Source: a virus. From it: a stretch of 57,252 nt of DNA. Location: positions 1 to 57,252 of IMG/VR virus record IMGVR_UViG_3300017987_000106. One strand, written 5' to 3'. Made by a program: the position numbers and the translations under genes. Positions within the stretch are counted from its first letter, which is position 1. Each line of letters starts with the position of its first letter. Under the pieces are notes generated by a model that did no database searches, was not told the origin of the DNA, and saw nothing but the letters and a program-made list of their open reading frames with translations. Positions 45,383-54,800 of this stretch are shown here, one piece after another.

Positions 45383-46144
45383 CTAGTTCAGGTATACGGC
45401 CAACTCCTCCACAATCTCCGGAACTCTCTTCCGTCCTTCGTAGGCCGCAAGTACGTATTGGGTAATCCCCTCGGCAATCGCCAGGTCTCTCACGAGCTGC
45501 TCATACGGATCGTCGCTGAAGAAGACCTTGGGGAAGTTGTCGATGGGGGGCAGGGTGTTGTCTGGCAACCGGCTGTCGATACGACGAAGCACACCGGCCG
45601 GGTGCCAGGTCACTAGCATGGGGTATGTCAAGTCTCCCTTGACCTCGCTAGGGACTTTGATGTTGACGACTTCACCGCGGTAGGCCTTGAGCGTGCAGGA
45701 TGGCCCGCCGAGTGTCTTTGCAGCAACGGCACCGAGAGCTACCACCAGAAGCGGGTTCAGGTGGTAGATCTCCTTGTGCAGGCGCTCCCTACACGCGCTG
45801 ACTTCTCCGCCCATCGGCTGCCGGTTGTACTTGGGGTTCTCCAAGTCGGGCGGGCGGCAGAGGACTGCGTTGGTGTAGTAGTGGCGATCCTTGTCGATGT
45901 CGAGCATCCAGAGGACGTCGAATAGGGTCGTTCCAGTCTTGCCGACGAAGACCTCTCCCTTCTTCTCCTCTTGGACGCCGGGAGCTTCCCCGACAAACAC
46001 GATCGGGGGGTTGTCGATGTTTCCTTTCCCGAAGATCGGACGACCAAGTCGGGTCTCGTTGAGGGGACAGCGGGTACAATTCCCCCACTCCGCTCCCAGG
46101 TAGCTTTCGACTTCCGAGGGCGGTAGGTGTTCAAGTTCCGTCAA
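45383..46144 (-). CDS. Family 4-type uracil-DNA glycosylase
   Basis: A 253-residue enzyme. The start is a TTG at 46144 with AGGAG eight bases upstream; no ATG fits. It shows the iron-sulfur UDG pattern: C23 and C26 (NCTRCPL), C96 (VLCRPP) and C118 (ACRERL) as probable 4Fe-4S ligands. The catalytic motif is GEAPGVQEEKKG (residues 52-63), and the second active-site motif is TWHPAGVLRR. It removes uracil from DNA. In phage it may repair deaminated cytosine during replication. The Cys96-Cys118 spacing is a little longer than usual for the family. Confidence 0.88.
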   Translation of the reverse strand: MTELEHLPPSEVESYLGAEWGNCTRCPLNETRLGRPIFGKGNIDNPPIVFVGEAPGVQEEKKGEVFVGKTGTTLFDVLWMLDIDKDRHYYTNAVLCRPPDLENPKYNRQPMGGEVSACRERLHKEIYHLNPLLVVALGAVAAKTLGGPSCTLKAYRGEVVNIKVPSEVKGDLTYPMLVTWHPAGVLRRIDSRLPDNTLPPIDNFPKVFFSDDPYEQLVRDLAIAEGITQYVLAAYEGRKRVPEIVEELAVYLN

Positions 46145-47480
46145 TGCTCTTTCTCCTGTAGCCGTATCGGTACACGTTCCCGCGGAACTTCCCGAATGTT
46201 CGGTGTAGCATGGGCACGTCTACTGGGTCGTAGGCGTAGACGTGCGGCGGCTGTTTGGTTGGGTGGTTTCTGAGGATCCTTCCGACTCCTTGGACGAAGC
46301 GCCTCTTGCCGGCCCAGGGCAAGCAGATGTGCAGCGTGTCCAGCTCGGGCCTGTCGAGTCCCTCTGTTGCCAGCTGGGTGGTCGCACACACGATGTCACT
46401 ATCGTGTAGAGCTCCTGCCCGGTCATCTGCGTCCGTGTCCCCGACTAACAAGGAGGACCCTTTCAGGTTGCTGTGAAGAAAGCGCAGCTGCTCCTTGCGG
46501 TCGCTCAAGAGGAGCTGCTTTCTGCCCTGCCCAGCGCATTGCTGAACCTGAGCCAGGATGGAGTCGTTGATCTTGCTTGTACCAACTTCGTTCAAAGTCC
46601 ACGCACGCTCAGCCCCATCGTCATCAAGGGACGCCCCTACCTTGATCCTGGCGATTTGCTGCTGCGTCAGGCGCGCTTTGGTCTTGACGAAGAAGACCTC
46701 GGGCTCGAGGTCGGTTTCGTCGTTGCGGTAGACGACAGGCCCGATGTGGTTCAAAAAGACCGACTCCAGCCCAGCACAGTCCGGTGTTGCGCTGAGCCCA
46801 ACACGCCTACCCCTGCAGATCGCCAACCCGTTGCGGAATTGGAACCCCTGCATGTGGTGTACTTCGTCGTAGATGACTAGCCCGAACTCCGAGAAGAGGG
46901 GGACGCACTTGTCCGGAGTCCTGGATAGAGATTGTATCAGGGATACAACGAGGTCTTTCTCCTCGTACTTCCACTTCTTGGCCTTTCCTCCTATCAGGCC
47001 TATGCGGTCCTTGGGCAGACCAAGCACTGTCTGTGCTCGGTCTACCCATTGCTGCTGTAGGTCTTTCGTGTGTACGACGATCAGCGTCGGGACGGCCAGG
47101 GTCTGTGCCAGCTGTAGCCCGATAGCGGTCTTCCCTGTGCCAGGCGGCAGTTGGATCACCCCGTTCTCTTCCAGTAGCACATCCACAGCCTGGATTTGTG
47201 CTCGCCGAGCCCTCTCGTTTGGGGCGTTGTCCGCGGAGACGACATTGGCTGCCGACCCGAATGCTTTTCGGAACGCGGGCTCGATCCTCAAGACAGGGAC
47301 CTGCAAGAGATTGAGCTGGGAGTCCGAGAAGACTTCCCTCGGACACATCCAGTACTTGCCGACGTCGTACACCTCTTGCACTTCGCGCCCGTCAGCGTAG
47401 GCGTACGAGCATTTGCTCGTCAGCGCCCGCCAATTGAGTTCCCCTTTGGGCACGAGTGCCCAGGTCCCCTTTACTACCAT
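46131..47480 (-). CDS. SF2 DNA helicase, UvsW/RadD-like
   Basis: A 449-residue protein. ATG 47480 is preferred because it overlaps the preceding stop by seven bases; a longer reading would run through that gene out of frame. Motif I is PPGTGKT (about residues 112-118), motif II is DEVH (205-208), motif III is SATP, and motif VI is QGVGRILRN. Helicases of this type unwind branched DNA and promote recombination-dependent replication, as T4 UvsW does. It is the second gene of the leftward operon. Confidence 0.88.
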   Translation of the reverse strand: MVVKGTWALVPKGELNWRALTSKCSYAYADGREVQEVYDVGKYWMCPREVFSDSQLNLLQVPVLRIEPAFRKAFGSAANVVSADNAPNERARRAQIQAVDVLLEENGVIQLPPGTGKTAIGLQLAQTLAVPTLIVVHTKDLQQQWVDRAQTVLGLPKDRIGLIGGKAKKWKYEEKDLVVSLIQSLSRTPDKCVPLFSEFGLVIYDEVHHMQGFQFRNGLAICRGRRVGLSATPDCAGLESVFLNHIGPVVYRNDETDLEPEVFFVKTKARLTQQQIARIKVGASLDDDGAERAWTLNEVGTSKINDSILAQVQQCAGQGRKQLLLSDRKEQLRFLHSNLKGSSLLVGDTDADDRAGALHDSDIVCATTQLATEGLDRPELDTLHICLPWAGKRRFVQGVGRILRNHPTKQPPHVYAYDPVDVPMLHRTFGKFRGNVYRYGYRRKSIDGT

Positions 47481-47833
47481 TTGAACACCATCATTTTCTG
47501 AAAGGCTGCTCGGATGCCGATCAGAATACCATGCGAGACGACCAGAGTCGCGCCCATAGCGGCTGCTTTTCCGGTCACTTTGATCATCATCCCCATGGCG
47601 TCTTCCCACTTCACCGGGACGTCTTCTTCGTTGTCGATGTCCTGGAAGATGGACTCGAGAACGTCTCCCATCGATGAGGAGAAGATGTCTTTCCCCTTGC
47701 CTACGCTCCGTACGTCGATCCCAGTATCGTCGTCATCGTCGTAGTCGGCGTTCGGGGACCTTGTGATTCTCACTCTTCGCCCATTTTCGCGTCCCAGCCA
47801 AGTCCTCGGTCGCGGAATTCTACTTGCTGACAT
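47474..47833 (-). CDS. Hypothetical first protein of the replication operon
   Basis: A 119-residue protein. An ATG four bases further upstream gives only a five-codon reading, so ATG 47833 behind GGAGG is chosen. It starts basic, has an acidic DYDDDDD patch (about residues 31-37), and ends with a hydrophobic Ala/Met/Ile-rich helix that could be membrane-associated. Its place directly after the divergent control region marks it as the first expressed gene of the operon. Small early proteins of this sort often modify the host, but nothing proves it. Confidence 0.5.
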   Translation of the reverse strand: MSASRIPRPRTWLGRENGRRVRITRSPNADYDDDDDTGIDVRSVGKGKDIFSSSMGDVLESIFQDIDNEEDVPVKWEDAMGMMIKVTGKAAAMGATLVVSHGILIGIRAAFQKMMVFKW

Positions 47834-47876
47834 TCATGTCCTCCTTGCGCTATGTTCCTGTCATCCGGTGCCCTGA

Positions 47877-47882
47877 CTTATA
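47877..47882 (-). promoter_or_regulatory. Candidate -10 element for the leftward operon
   Basis: On the minus strand this reads TATAAG, five of six matches to the sigma-70 -10 consensus, about 45 bases before the first leftward start. No good -35 lies at the usual spacing. Confidence 0.3.
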
Positions 47883-47904
47883 CGGAGAACTGAAAGGCAC
47901 GACG

Positions 47905-47933
47905 TTGACGGTCTTGCCTGCTCCGAGTAAGCT
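47905..47933 (+). promoter_or_regulatory. Candidate sigma-70-like promoter for the rightward operon
   Basis: TTGACG (47905-47910, five of six matches) is followed after 17 bases by TAAGCT (47928-47933, a weaker match). The first rightward start, 47961, lies about 27 bases downstream of it. If real, the operon carrying the portal and RNA polymerase genes could be read by host polymerase. Confidence 0.3.
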
Positions 47934-47960
47934 GGCGGTAGGATTTTGCGAGGAGTTATC

Positions 47961-49022
47961 ATGTTCCGAGTAGACCATTACGACGACCCGTCGATCTTGG
48001 GCCGGCTACCAGCCACACTGAGAACCGACCTCACCAAAGTGGCCGCAGACCTCACGGATCAGCTGGACGGGCTGTCCGATTCTGAGTTTGCCCTTGTCCT
48101 CTATGCACCAGGAGACCCTCCTGCCAAGCACAGAAAGTTCGCCTGCGTCGATGAGGGCAACGTCGCCCTGTCCACCGTTGCCCTGCTCCGGAACCAGACA
48201 CTGCTCCCGCAGGAGGCGGTGAAGGTTGCGGCTGAGAACCTTCTTCGATGCACTCAGGACTTCGGCATGTACTGCCCGCCCGAGCTCGAGAAGCTGGCCG
48301 GGACCAAGGAGCCTTCTCCCGAGACGAACCTCGTCATGCTCGACCCGGGTGCGCCTCCACCTCTCCCGCAGGTGAAGACGGCATCTGCCCCTGAGGACGT
48401 CGGCGTCAAGGTGGCCATGGCCTATTTCTACGACAATGAGGCTTTCCTCACAGGGTGGGAGAAGCGTGCTCTTGCCAAGCACATCGTGAAGCAGGCTGAG
48501 GCCGAGGAAGTTCACGTCCCGTCGCCATTCGAGAAGTACGCATCGGATACCTACGCCCCGGACTTGTTCGAGGCGATCTTGATGCGGCAGGCGATGTGCG
48601 TCGCTGCCGATGAGAGCGACGGCGCTTTCGAGAAGGCGGCGATGGACACGAGTGCTTACGGGCGCCTGTTCCAGAGCAAGGACAGTCTCGACCCTGGGGC
48701 TTTTGCGCAGAACCTCGACGAGCTCGACAGAGCGACAGGTCTGTTCGACTCCGTTCCGGACGCCGTCTACTCGACGTTTGGTAAAGTAGCCCAAGAGCCG
48801 GAGGTCCTCTTCAATGATGGCATCAACTCCATCACGAAGGGGCAGCTCGAGTGGCTGACGACCAACCGCCAGAAGATCATCGAGGAGCAGTTTGGGAACC
48901 ACCTCGCTGAAGAGATGAGGAAGAACCCCGAGGCCATCTTCAACTCCCTACCACGGCCGCAGAAGGTCATCATCAGCCGGCTGGCGAACCAGATCACAGC
49001 AGAGCACGGCGTCCAGGTCTGA
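47961..49022 (+). CDS. Hypothetical virion-type protein upstream of portal
   Basis: A 353-residue protein starting at ATG 47961, five bases after AGGAG (47951-47955); a further-upstream start is less likely. It is helical and acidic, with a central LPQEAVKVAAENLLRCTQ segment and repeated amphipathic helices. It leads the rightward operon containing the portal gene, and I loosely recall similar proteins next to head genes in large phages. No enzymatic motif was recognised. A head-associated role is inference. Confidence 0.5.
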   Translation: MFRVDHYDDPSILGRLPATLRTDLTKVAADLTDQLDGLSDSEFALVLYAPGDPPAKHRKFACVDEGNVALSTVALLRNQTLLPQEAVKVAAENLLRCTQDFGMYCPPELEKLAGTKEPSPETNLVMLDPGAPPPLPQVKTASAPEDVGVKVAMAYFYDNEAFLTGWEKRALAKHIVKQAEAEEVHVPSPFEKYASDTYAPDLFEAILMRQAMCVAADESDGAFEKAAMDTSAYGRLFQSKDSLDPGAFAQNLDELDRATGLFDSVPDAVYSTFGKVAQEPEVLFNDGINSITKGQLEWLTTNRQKIIEEQFGNHLAEEMRKNPEAIFNSLPRPQKVIISRLANQITAEHGVQV

Positions 49023-49035
49023 GGAGCATGAACTT

Positions 49036-49824
49036 GTGGCGGTCAAAACCTTTCATATCTTCAACGTCAAGGGACAGTTAGAGGACCTCTCTTCCCTCTA
49101 CACAGATAAGCCTGTAGGTACGCCTCAGGACTTCGAGATCGAGGCCGACCCGGACGAAGACCTTGTCGACAGCTCTGATATCGAGGTAGAGGCGGAAGCG
49201 GATCTCGCAGACCTCGAGTCGATGACGGTCTGGTACATCCTCCGAGATCAACTTGGAGAGGACTGGTGGGTCCACGAGGCCCAGGCTACTGTAGACGTCT
49301 TGGAGGGCTCGTTCCCGATCTCTCAGGGTGCACGAGACCTGATACAGTCCCTGCGTCTGCTGGAGTCCGGGAATGCTTTCTGGAAAGAATGGGAGGTGTT
49401 CAACTGGGTTTGCCAGGGCATCAACGGTGACGGGGTCGATTTCACGGGGTTTCCTATCCCGACTGTGGAGCAGATGGCCGAGGCTATGCTCCTTGCGTCT
49501 TTCGTAGAGAAAGCTCGGGGGGAGCAGGAGAACTACAGTGAAGAGGTCCTCTCGTACATCGCAACTACTTGCCTCGAGCATGGAATGTGGGTATTGCCCT
49601 TCCCCTTAGTGATCGCAGGGGACCGGATTCGGGAACTGCTGAAGCGAAGGGACCTCTCCGTCCCGCTCGACAGAGAAGCTTCCATCAGGAAGGGGTCTGA
49701 TCCTCTGACTAGCCAAGAGGCCGTTCAGGGGGTTCGCTATCGGGCACTGTGGGACGAGGTCCAGGGTATCGTCAAGGAGTCCGTCAGGGAGCTGTCGACT
49801 TACAAGAGGGTGAGTAGCACATGA
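49036..49824 (+). CDS. Hypothetical acidic protein before the portal gene
   Basis: A 262-residue protein. GTG 49036 lies nine bases after a GGAG; a nearby ATG (49028) is in another frame. The first 70 residues are strongly acidic (EIEADPDEDLVDSS, EVEAEADLADLE), the rest is helical. It overlaps the portal start by ATGA. No family recognised. Confidence 0.5.
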   Translation: MAVKTFHIFNVKGQLEDLSSLYTDKPVGTPQDFEIEADPDEDLVDSSDIEVEAEADLADLESMTVWYILRDQLGEDWWVHEAQATVDVLEGSFPISQGARDLIQSLRLLESGNAFWKEWEVFNWVCQGINGDGVDFTGFPIPTVEQMAEAMLLASFVEKARGEQENYSEEVLSYIATTCLEHGMWVLPFPLVIAGDRIRELLKRRDLSVPLDREASIRKGSDPLTSQEAVQGVRYRALWDEVQGIVKESVRELSTYKRVSST

Positions 49825-51806
49825 GTGGTGACGGATTCACGGTAGGCGGTCTGGGGGCGGCTAGCCACCTCCAGAAGTACAACCGCGTCGGGGTCAGGTA
49901 TCCGAGTCCTTTCTTCGACCTATCGCAGGTGTACTTGCCGAAGAACATGCGGGCGCTGTTCCGCTGGGCAAAGTACTACGCGCTGACCTATGGCCCGGTC
50001 TACGCCTACGTGACCAAGATGGCCTCCTACTCTCTCACAGAACTCGTGTGGGGGAGCGACGCAGACTCCAGCATGTCCTCGAGCTTCGACGAGGACAAGT
50101 GGAAGAAACGCTGGTCCTCATTGATGCTCGAGGACATGCTGATGTACGAGAAGTGCTACCAGTTCGGGTTGCACTACTACACCTTTGGGAACGCCTACGT
50201 CAGCATCCACTATCCATTTGACCGGTGGCTCATCTGCCCGAAGTGTGGCTTCAGGAAGCGCGCTAGAGAGTTCAGGAAGAAAGAGTACCGGTGGGTCGAC
50301 TTTCGCTTCCACGGAGAATGCAGGAAGTGCGGGACCAACGGTCCTTTCAAGGTCAAGGATCAGTTGGTGAGGACCTCCCGTGGTCTTCGCATCAAGATCT
50401 GGAATCCTGAGCGCGTCCTCACGTTCCACAACGACGCTACCGATGAGACCGAGTACAAGTACCAACCCTCCGAGCAGCTCATGCGCCGAGTCCGGCGAGG
50501 TGACAGGAGGGTCATCGAGAGGACCCCGTGGGCATTCATCGCTGCGACGAAGAAGCGGGGCCTCGTCACGTTTGACAAGAGGAACTTCGTCCACGTCAAG
50601 GCCCCAAGCCCAGATGGTGAATCTCAGGGCCTCGGACACCCGCCTATCCTCGCAGCTCTGAAGGACATCTTCCACGTCCAACTCATGAAGCGCGCCCAAG
50701 AGGCCAACGCTATCGAGCGCACGATTCCACTCACGATGATCCATCCTCTCCCGATGGGCGGCGGTGAGGGGTGGAACCCTATGATGTTCACCAACCTGAC
50801 CGACCTCCTCCAGAAGACTCAGGAGGAGGTGTCTCGGGCCAGGATGGACCCCAACTACATCCCCTTCTCCCCTGTCCCTATGGGGGTAACTCCGATTTGG
50901 GGCGATGGGCGGAACCTACTGCTCGTCCCGGAAATTCGTGGCTGGACAGAGATGATTGTTGCCGACTTGGCTGTCCCGACAGAGTTCATCTTCGGTGGCC
51001 TCCAGTGGTCTGGCAGTAACGTCTCACTCCGGATGTTGGAGAACCAAATCTTGAGCTTCACATCGGGCTACAAGCGCCTGACGAAGTTCGTCGTCGAGTC
51101 CGTAGCCCGCTTCTTGAAGTGGCCGATCATCCCGTATGCGTGGACCCCATTCAAGATGGCCGACGACATCCAGCTGAAGCAGCACGCGCTGATGCTTTCG
51201 CAGATGAACAAGATTGGAGACTCTACATTGCTCGGTTACTTCGGGAAGAACCCGTCCGACGAGCACGACGACATCAAGCAGTCCCTCAAGCGCCAGTCCG
51301 AATACATGTCTATCCAGATGGTCGAGCAGGCCAGGGCCCAGGCAGAAGCAGCAGAGGTCCAACAAAAGGCCCAGATGTCGATGCAGCAAGAGATGGGCAT
51401 GCAGCAACCTGGGATGGAAGGGCAGCCCGGGGCTGAGCAAGGGATGCCACCGACTGGGGAAGAGGACCCGCAGCAGTTTGCGATGAGGATGGCCGAGCAG
51501 CTGGCCCCACAGCCCGATGAGGTCATCGAGCAGACGCTGACCGAGGTTGCCCAGCAATCCCCCGAGCTCGCGCAGCAGATTGCCTCGATGGTTGAGCAGA
51601 TTCGAGCTCAAGGAGGAGGCCAAGAGGAGCAGCCTCAGGAGCAGGGGGCTCCGCAGGAAGAGCAGATGCAGCCAGGTATGATGCAGCCTGGAATGCAGCC
51701 AGGAGGACCCGGGTTCGGACCTGGTACAGCTCCCGGTGCTCAGATGATGCAGCCACAACCACAGCAACTTCCGCCGCGCCGTGGTCCGGGAAGTGCGGCC
51801 ATCTAG
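49821..51806 (+). CDS. Portal protein with zinc-ribbon insertion
   Basis: A 661-residue protein. The core follows portal patterns: a start with YPSPFFDLSQVYLPKNMRAL and an FGNAYVSIHYPF strand, a GLGHPPILAALKDIFHVQLMK helix, a DLAVPTEFIFGG segment, then a long clip-to-stem helix (NVSLRMLENQILSFTSGYKR). Between the wing strands it carries a zinc-ribbon-like insertion: C139, C142 (CPKCG) and C167, C170 (CRKCG). From about residue 510 the C-terminus is a long Gln/Met/Pro/Gly-rich, probably disordered tail. Portals form the dodecameric DNA gate at one capsid vertex. The adjacent terminase and capsid genes are not in the window. Confidence 0.8.
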   Translation: MSGDGFTVGGLGAASHLQKYNRVGVRYPSPFFDLSQVYLPKNMRALFRWAKYYALTYGPVYAYVTKMASYSLTELVWGSDADSSMSSSFDEDKWKKRWSSLMLEDMLMYEKCYQFGLHYYTFGNAYVSIHYPFDRWLICPKCGFRKRAREFRKKEYRWVDFRFHGECRKCGTNGPFKVKDQLVRTSRGLRIKIWNPERVLTFHNDATDETEYKYQPSEQLMRRVRRGDRRVIERTPWAFIAATKKRGLVTFDKRNFVHVKAPSPDGESQGLGHPPILAALKDIFHVQLMKRAQEANAIERTIPLTMIHPLPMGGGEGWNPMMFTNLTDLLQKTQEEVSRARMDPNYIPFSPVPMGVTPIWGDGRNLLLVPEIRGWTEMIVADLAVPTEFIFGGLQWSGSNVSLRMLENQILSFTSGYKRLTKFVVESVARFLKWPIIPYAWTPFKMADDIQLKQHALMLSQMNKIGDSTLLGYFGKNPSDEHDDIKQSLKRQSEYMSIQMVEQARAQAEAAEVQQKAQMSMQQEMGMQQPGMEGQPGAEQGMPPTGEEDPQQFAMRMAEQLAPQPDEVIEQTLTEVAQQSPELAQQIASMVEQIRAQGGGQEEQPQEQGAPQEEQMQPGMMQPGMQPGGPGFGPGTAPGAQMMQPQPQQLPPRRGPGSAAI

Positions 51807-51814
51807 GATGACTC

Positions 51815-54800
51815 ATGGCGCAAGAGATCTACGACTACGACGAGATCAAGGACTCGGTCGGCGAAGCCATCCAGGAGATTTTCCCTGTTGCTGGCAGGAA
51901 CCTGACCGTTGAACTCAACAGCGTCGACATTGTCGACAACAAAGCTGAAGACGACATCTCGGGACAATACGCCCAGCTCACCAAAGGTAAGACGTGGTCC
52001 ATTCCCGTCTACGCCAATGTCACCTTGCGGGACTCCAAAGGGGAGATTGACAAAGCGCGGGTGAAGGTCTTGGACCTGCCCAAGATGACGGATCGTAAGA
52101 CCTTCATCGTCTCTGGGAAAGAGCGACAAGTACACAGCGTCCTTCGCCGGAAGTCGGGCGTTTTCTCTCGGAGGAACGAGGCGGGTGAGCTCGTGTCCGA
52201 GTTCAATCTCGACAACGGGTTGCACGAGGGCGGCAAGGTCGACCGCGGGAGGAAGTTCCAAGTCAGGTTCGACGACCAGAGCGGGAAGTTCCTCGTTCAA
52301 ATCGGGACCAGGAAGACCATCAACGCCTACGACCTATTGGGGGCCTTGGGGTACAATACCGAGGCGCTATCAGGGAGGTTCGGGGACGATATCCACAAGG
52401 CCAACCTATCGGCCCGCTCTAAGAAGCGTAGCATCGATAGCGCCTTTGCGGCCATCTACCCGAAGGTGACGAAGAGCCTGTCCACTGACGAGAAGGCCAA
52501 GCGCATCAAAGAGAGTTTCGGCCGCACTTCCATCGACCCCTCTACGACCGAGGTGACTCTCGGGAAGCGTATCGACACCATCGATGGGGACACACTCGTC
52601 TCGTCGATGAATCGCCTGCTCAAGATTTCCAGAGGGGAAGCTGAAGAAGACGACAGGGAGTCTTTGCTCTTCAAGCACACGGCAGCGCCTCCGAAGCTGA
52701 TCGCCGAGAGCATCTCACACCCAAGGAACATCGAGCGCATCCGTGCGAAGATACGTGGTCGCCTCAACAATCCAAAGAAGAAGCCCGAAACGGCTAGCAA
52801 GGCCCTCCCACTTCGGATCTTGGACAAGCCGGTCCACACTATGCTGACCGACTCAGATGAGTCTGACATCGTAGACCATGCCAACCCCGTCGGCACGATG
52901 TCTGGGCACAACCGAGTCAGCATGTTGGGCCTGGGGGCCATCAAGAACTTGGAGCAAGTTCCATCCGATGCTCCTCTGGTAAGCCCGTCACATTTCGGCT
53001 TCATCGATCCTCTCCACACGCCGGAGAGTCGAAAAGCAGGGGTCTCTCTCCACCTCCCTGTCGGTGTCCGCGCCACCAGGGACGGGAAGCTCGAGACCGA
53101 GATGTTGCGGACGGACGGTAGCAAAGTGCGCGTCTCAGCCGAGGAGGCCGCGAAGGCGACTGTCGCGTTCCCAGACGAGTTCAACATCCGCGAGCGAGCG
53201 GGCCGGACGAGTGTAAAAGCTGCGAAGGGCAAAGTGCTGGCGCAGAGGAACGGCAAGATAGAGTCTGTCGACCCGCAAACGGTGGACTTCATCCTCCCCA
53301 AGCCACAGCAGGCTTTCGACACGGCCACGAACCTGGTCCCTTTCCTCCAGTCCAATCAGGGGAATCGGGCTATGATGGCCGGGAAGCATGTAACCCAGGC
53401 CCTGCCGCTGAAGAACCGAGAGCAGCCGCTAGTCCAGACGGGGATGGAAGAGGAGATGTCTCAGCACGCCGGGGCGCGCAAGTCTCCGGTAGCTGGCAAG
53501 GTCACGGCCGTCAATGAAGTCGACGGGGCCTACGAGGTCCGCATCAAGCCCAAGAAGGGCAAGGCCGTTGTCGTCAAGGCTTACAAGGACTTTCCAACAT
53601 CTGGCGGCGTAGTGCTCGACTCCGACGTCAAAGTGAAGGTCGGGGACCAGGTGAAAGAGGGAGACCTCGTCGCAGACAGTTCGTTCACGAAAGACGGCGT
53701 CCTAGCGATGGGCACGACCCTCAAGGCTGCCTACATGCCATGGAAGGGGTACGCGTTCGAGGATGGCGTTGTCATCAGCGACCAGGCAGCGGAAAAGCTG
53801 ACGAGTGTGCATCTCCACGAGCGTACGAAGAAAGACAAGGAGATGATCCAGGACAAGAGCAAGTTCTTGGATTGGTTCGGTACACGCTTCAAGAGCAATG
53901 ATGAGCAGCGGGCTCTCGACAAGAGCGGAGTTATCAAGAAGGGGCAGAAGATAGAGCCTGGGCAGATTCTCCTCGCAGGCCTCAAGGAGGTAGATCCTCG
54001 ATCACCGGAGGCCATCCAGAGGAAGCGGGCCCGGTTGTCCCCGTATGACCCAGTGACGATGACTTGGGACAAGGACGTCCCTGGGGTTGTGACCGACGTC
54101 AAGAAGACTCCCGACGGGTCGGTGCGGGTCTTCGTCAAGACCGAAGAGAAGATGAAGGAGGGTGATAAGCTCGTCGGACGGAATGCGAACAAGGGCATCG
54201 TCGTCAAGATCCTCCCAACGGGGGAGATGCCGCACACCAAAGACGGGAAGCCCGTCGACATCATCATGTCTCCGCTCGGGATCCCTGGCAGGATCAACCT
54301 CGGGCAGGTCCTTGAGGTCGCAACAGGGAAGGTCGCAGAAAAGACTGGAAAGCCGATTAGGGTCGCTCCGTTTGGTCGTCAGAGCTACATTGATGAAGCC
54401 AAGGAGAGGCTCAAGAAGGCTGGTCTCAGTGATACAGAAGAGCTCGTGGACCCGACAAGGTCTAACAGGTCTTTCGGGGATGTCCTCGTCGGCCCGCAGT
54501 ACACGATGAAGCTCGAGCACCAGGTCTCGAAGAAGTCTCGGTCGCGGGCAACGGGCAAGTACGACAGGTGGGACACTCCTCTTGGCGGAGATGGGGGAGC
54601 TCAGTCTCTGGGGGAGCTCGGGACGTATGGACTTCTTGCCCATGGGGCTGTCGAGAACCTGCGAGACATGCAGCTCCTCAAGAGCCAACGCAACGACGGC
54701 TTGTGGGATGCGCTCCTCAATGGGAAGCCGATCCCGGTACCGAACCACATCACCCAGAACGACCGTTTTGAGGGCCTGTTGCGCGTCGCCGGCGTGAAGA

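Larger units (their letters stand above)
47834..47960. promoter_or_regulatory. Divergent control region between replication and head operons
   Basis: This 127-base gap, the longest in the window, separates a leftward operon starting at 47833 from a rightward one starting at 47961. It must hold promoters for at least one direction unless the transcripts come from outside. It holds the candidate elements listed separately and no other ORF of note. Confidence 0.65.

Noticed and set aside
47480-47609. Longer N-terminus for the SF2 helicase
   Set aside because: The extra 43 residues would overlap the upstream gene out of frame and have no family match; ATG 47480 gives the usual short overlap.
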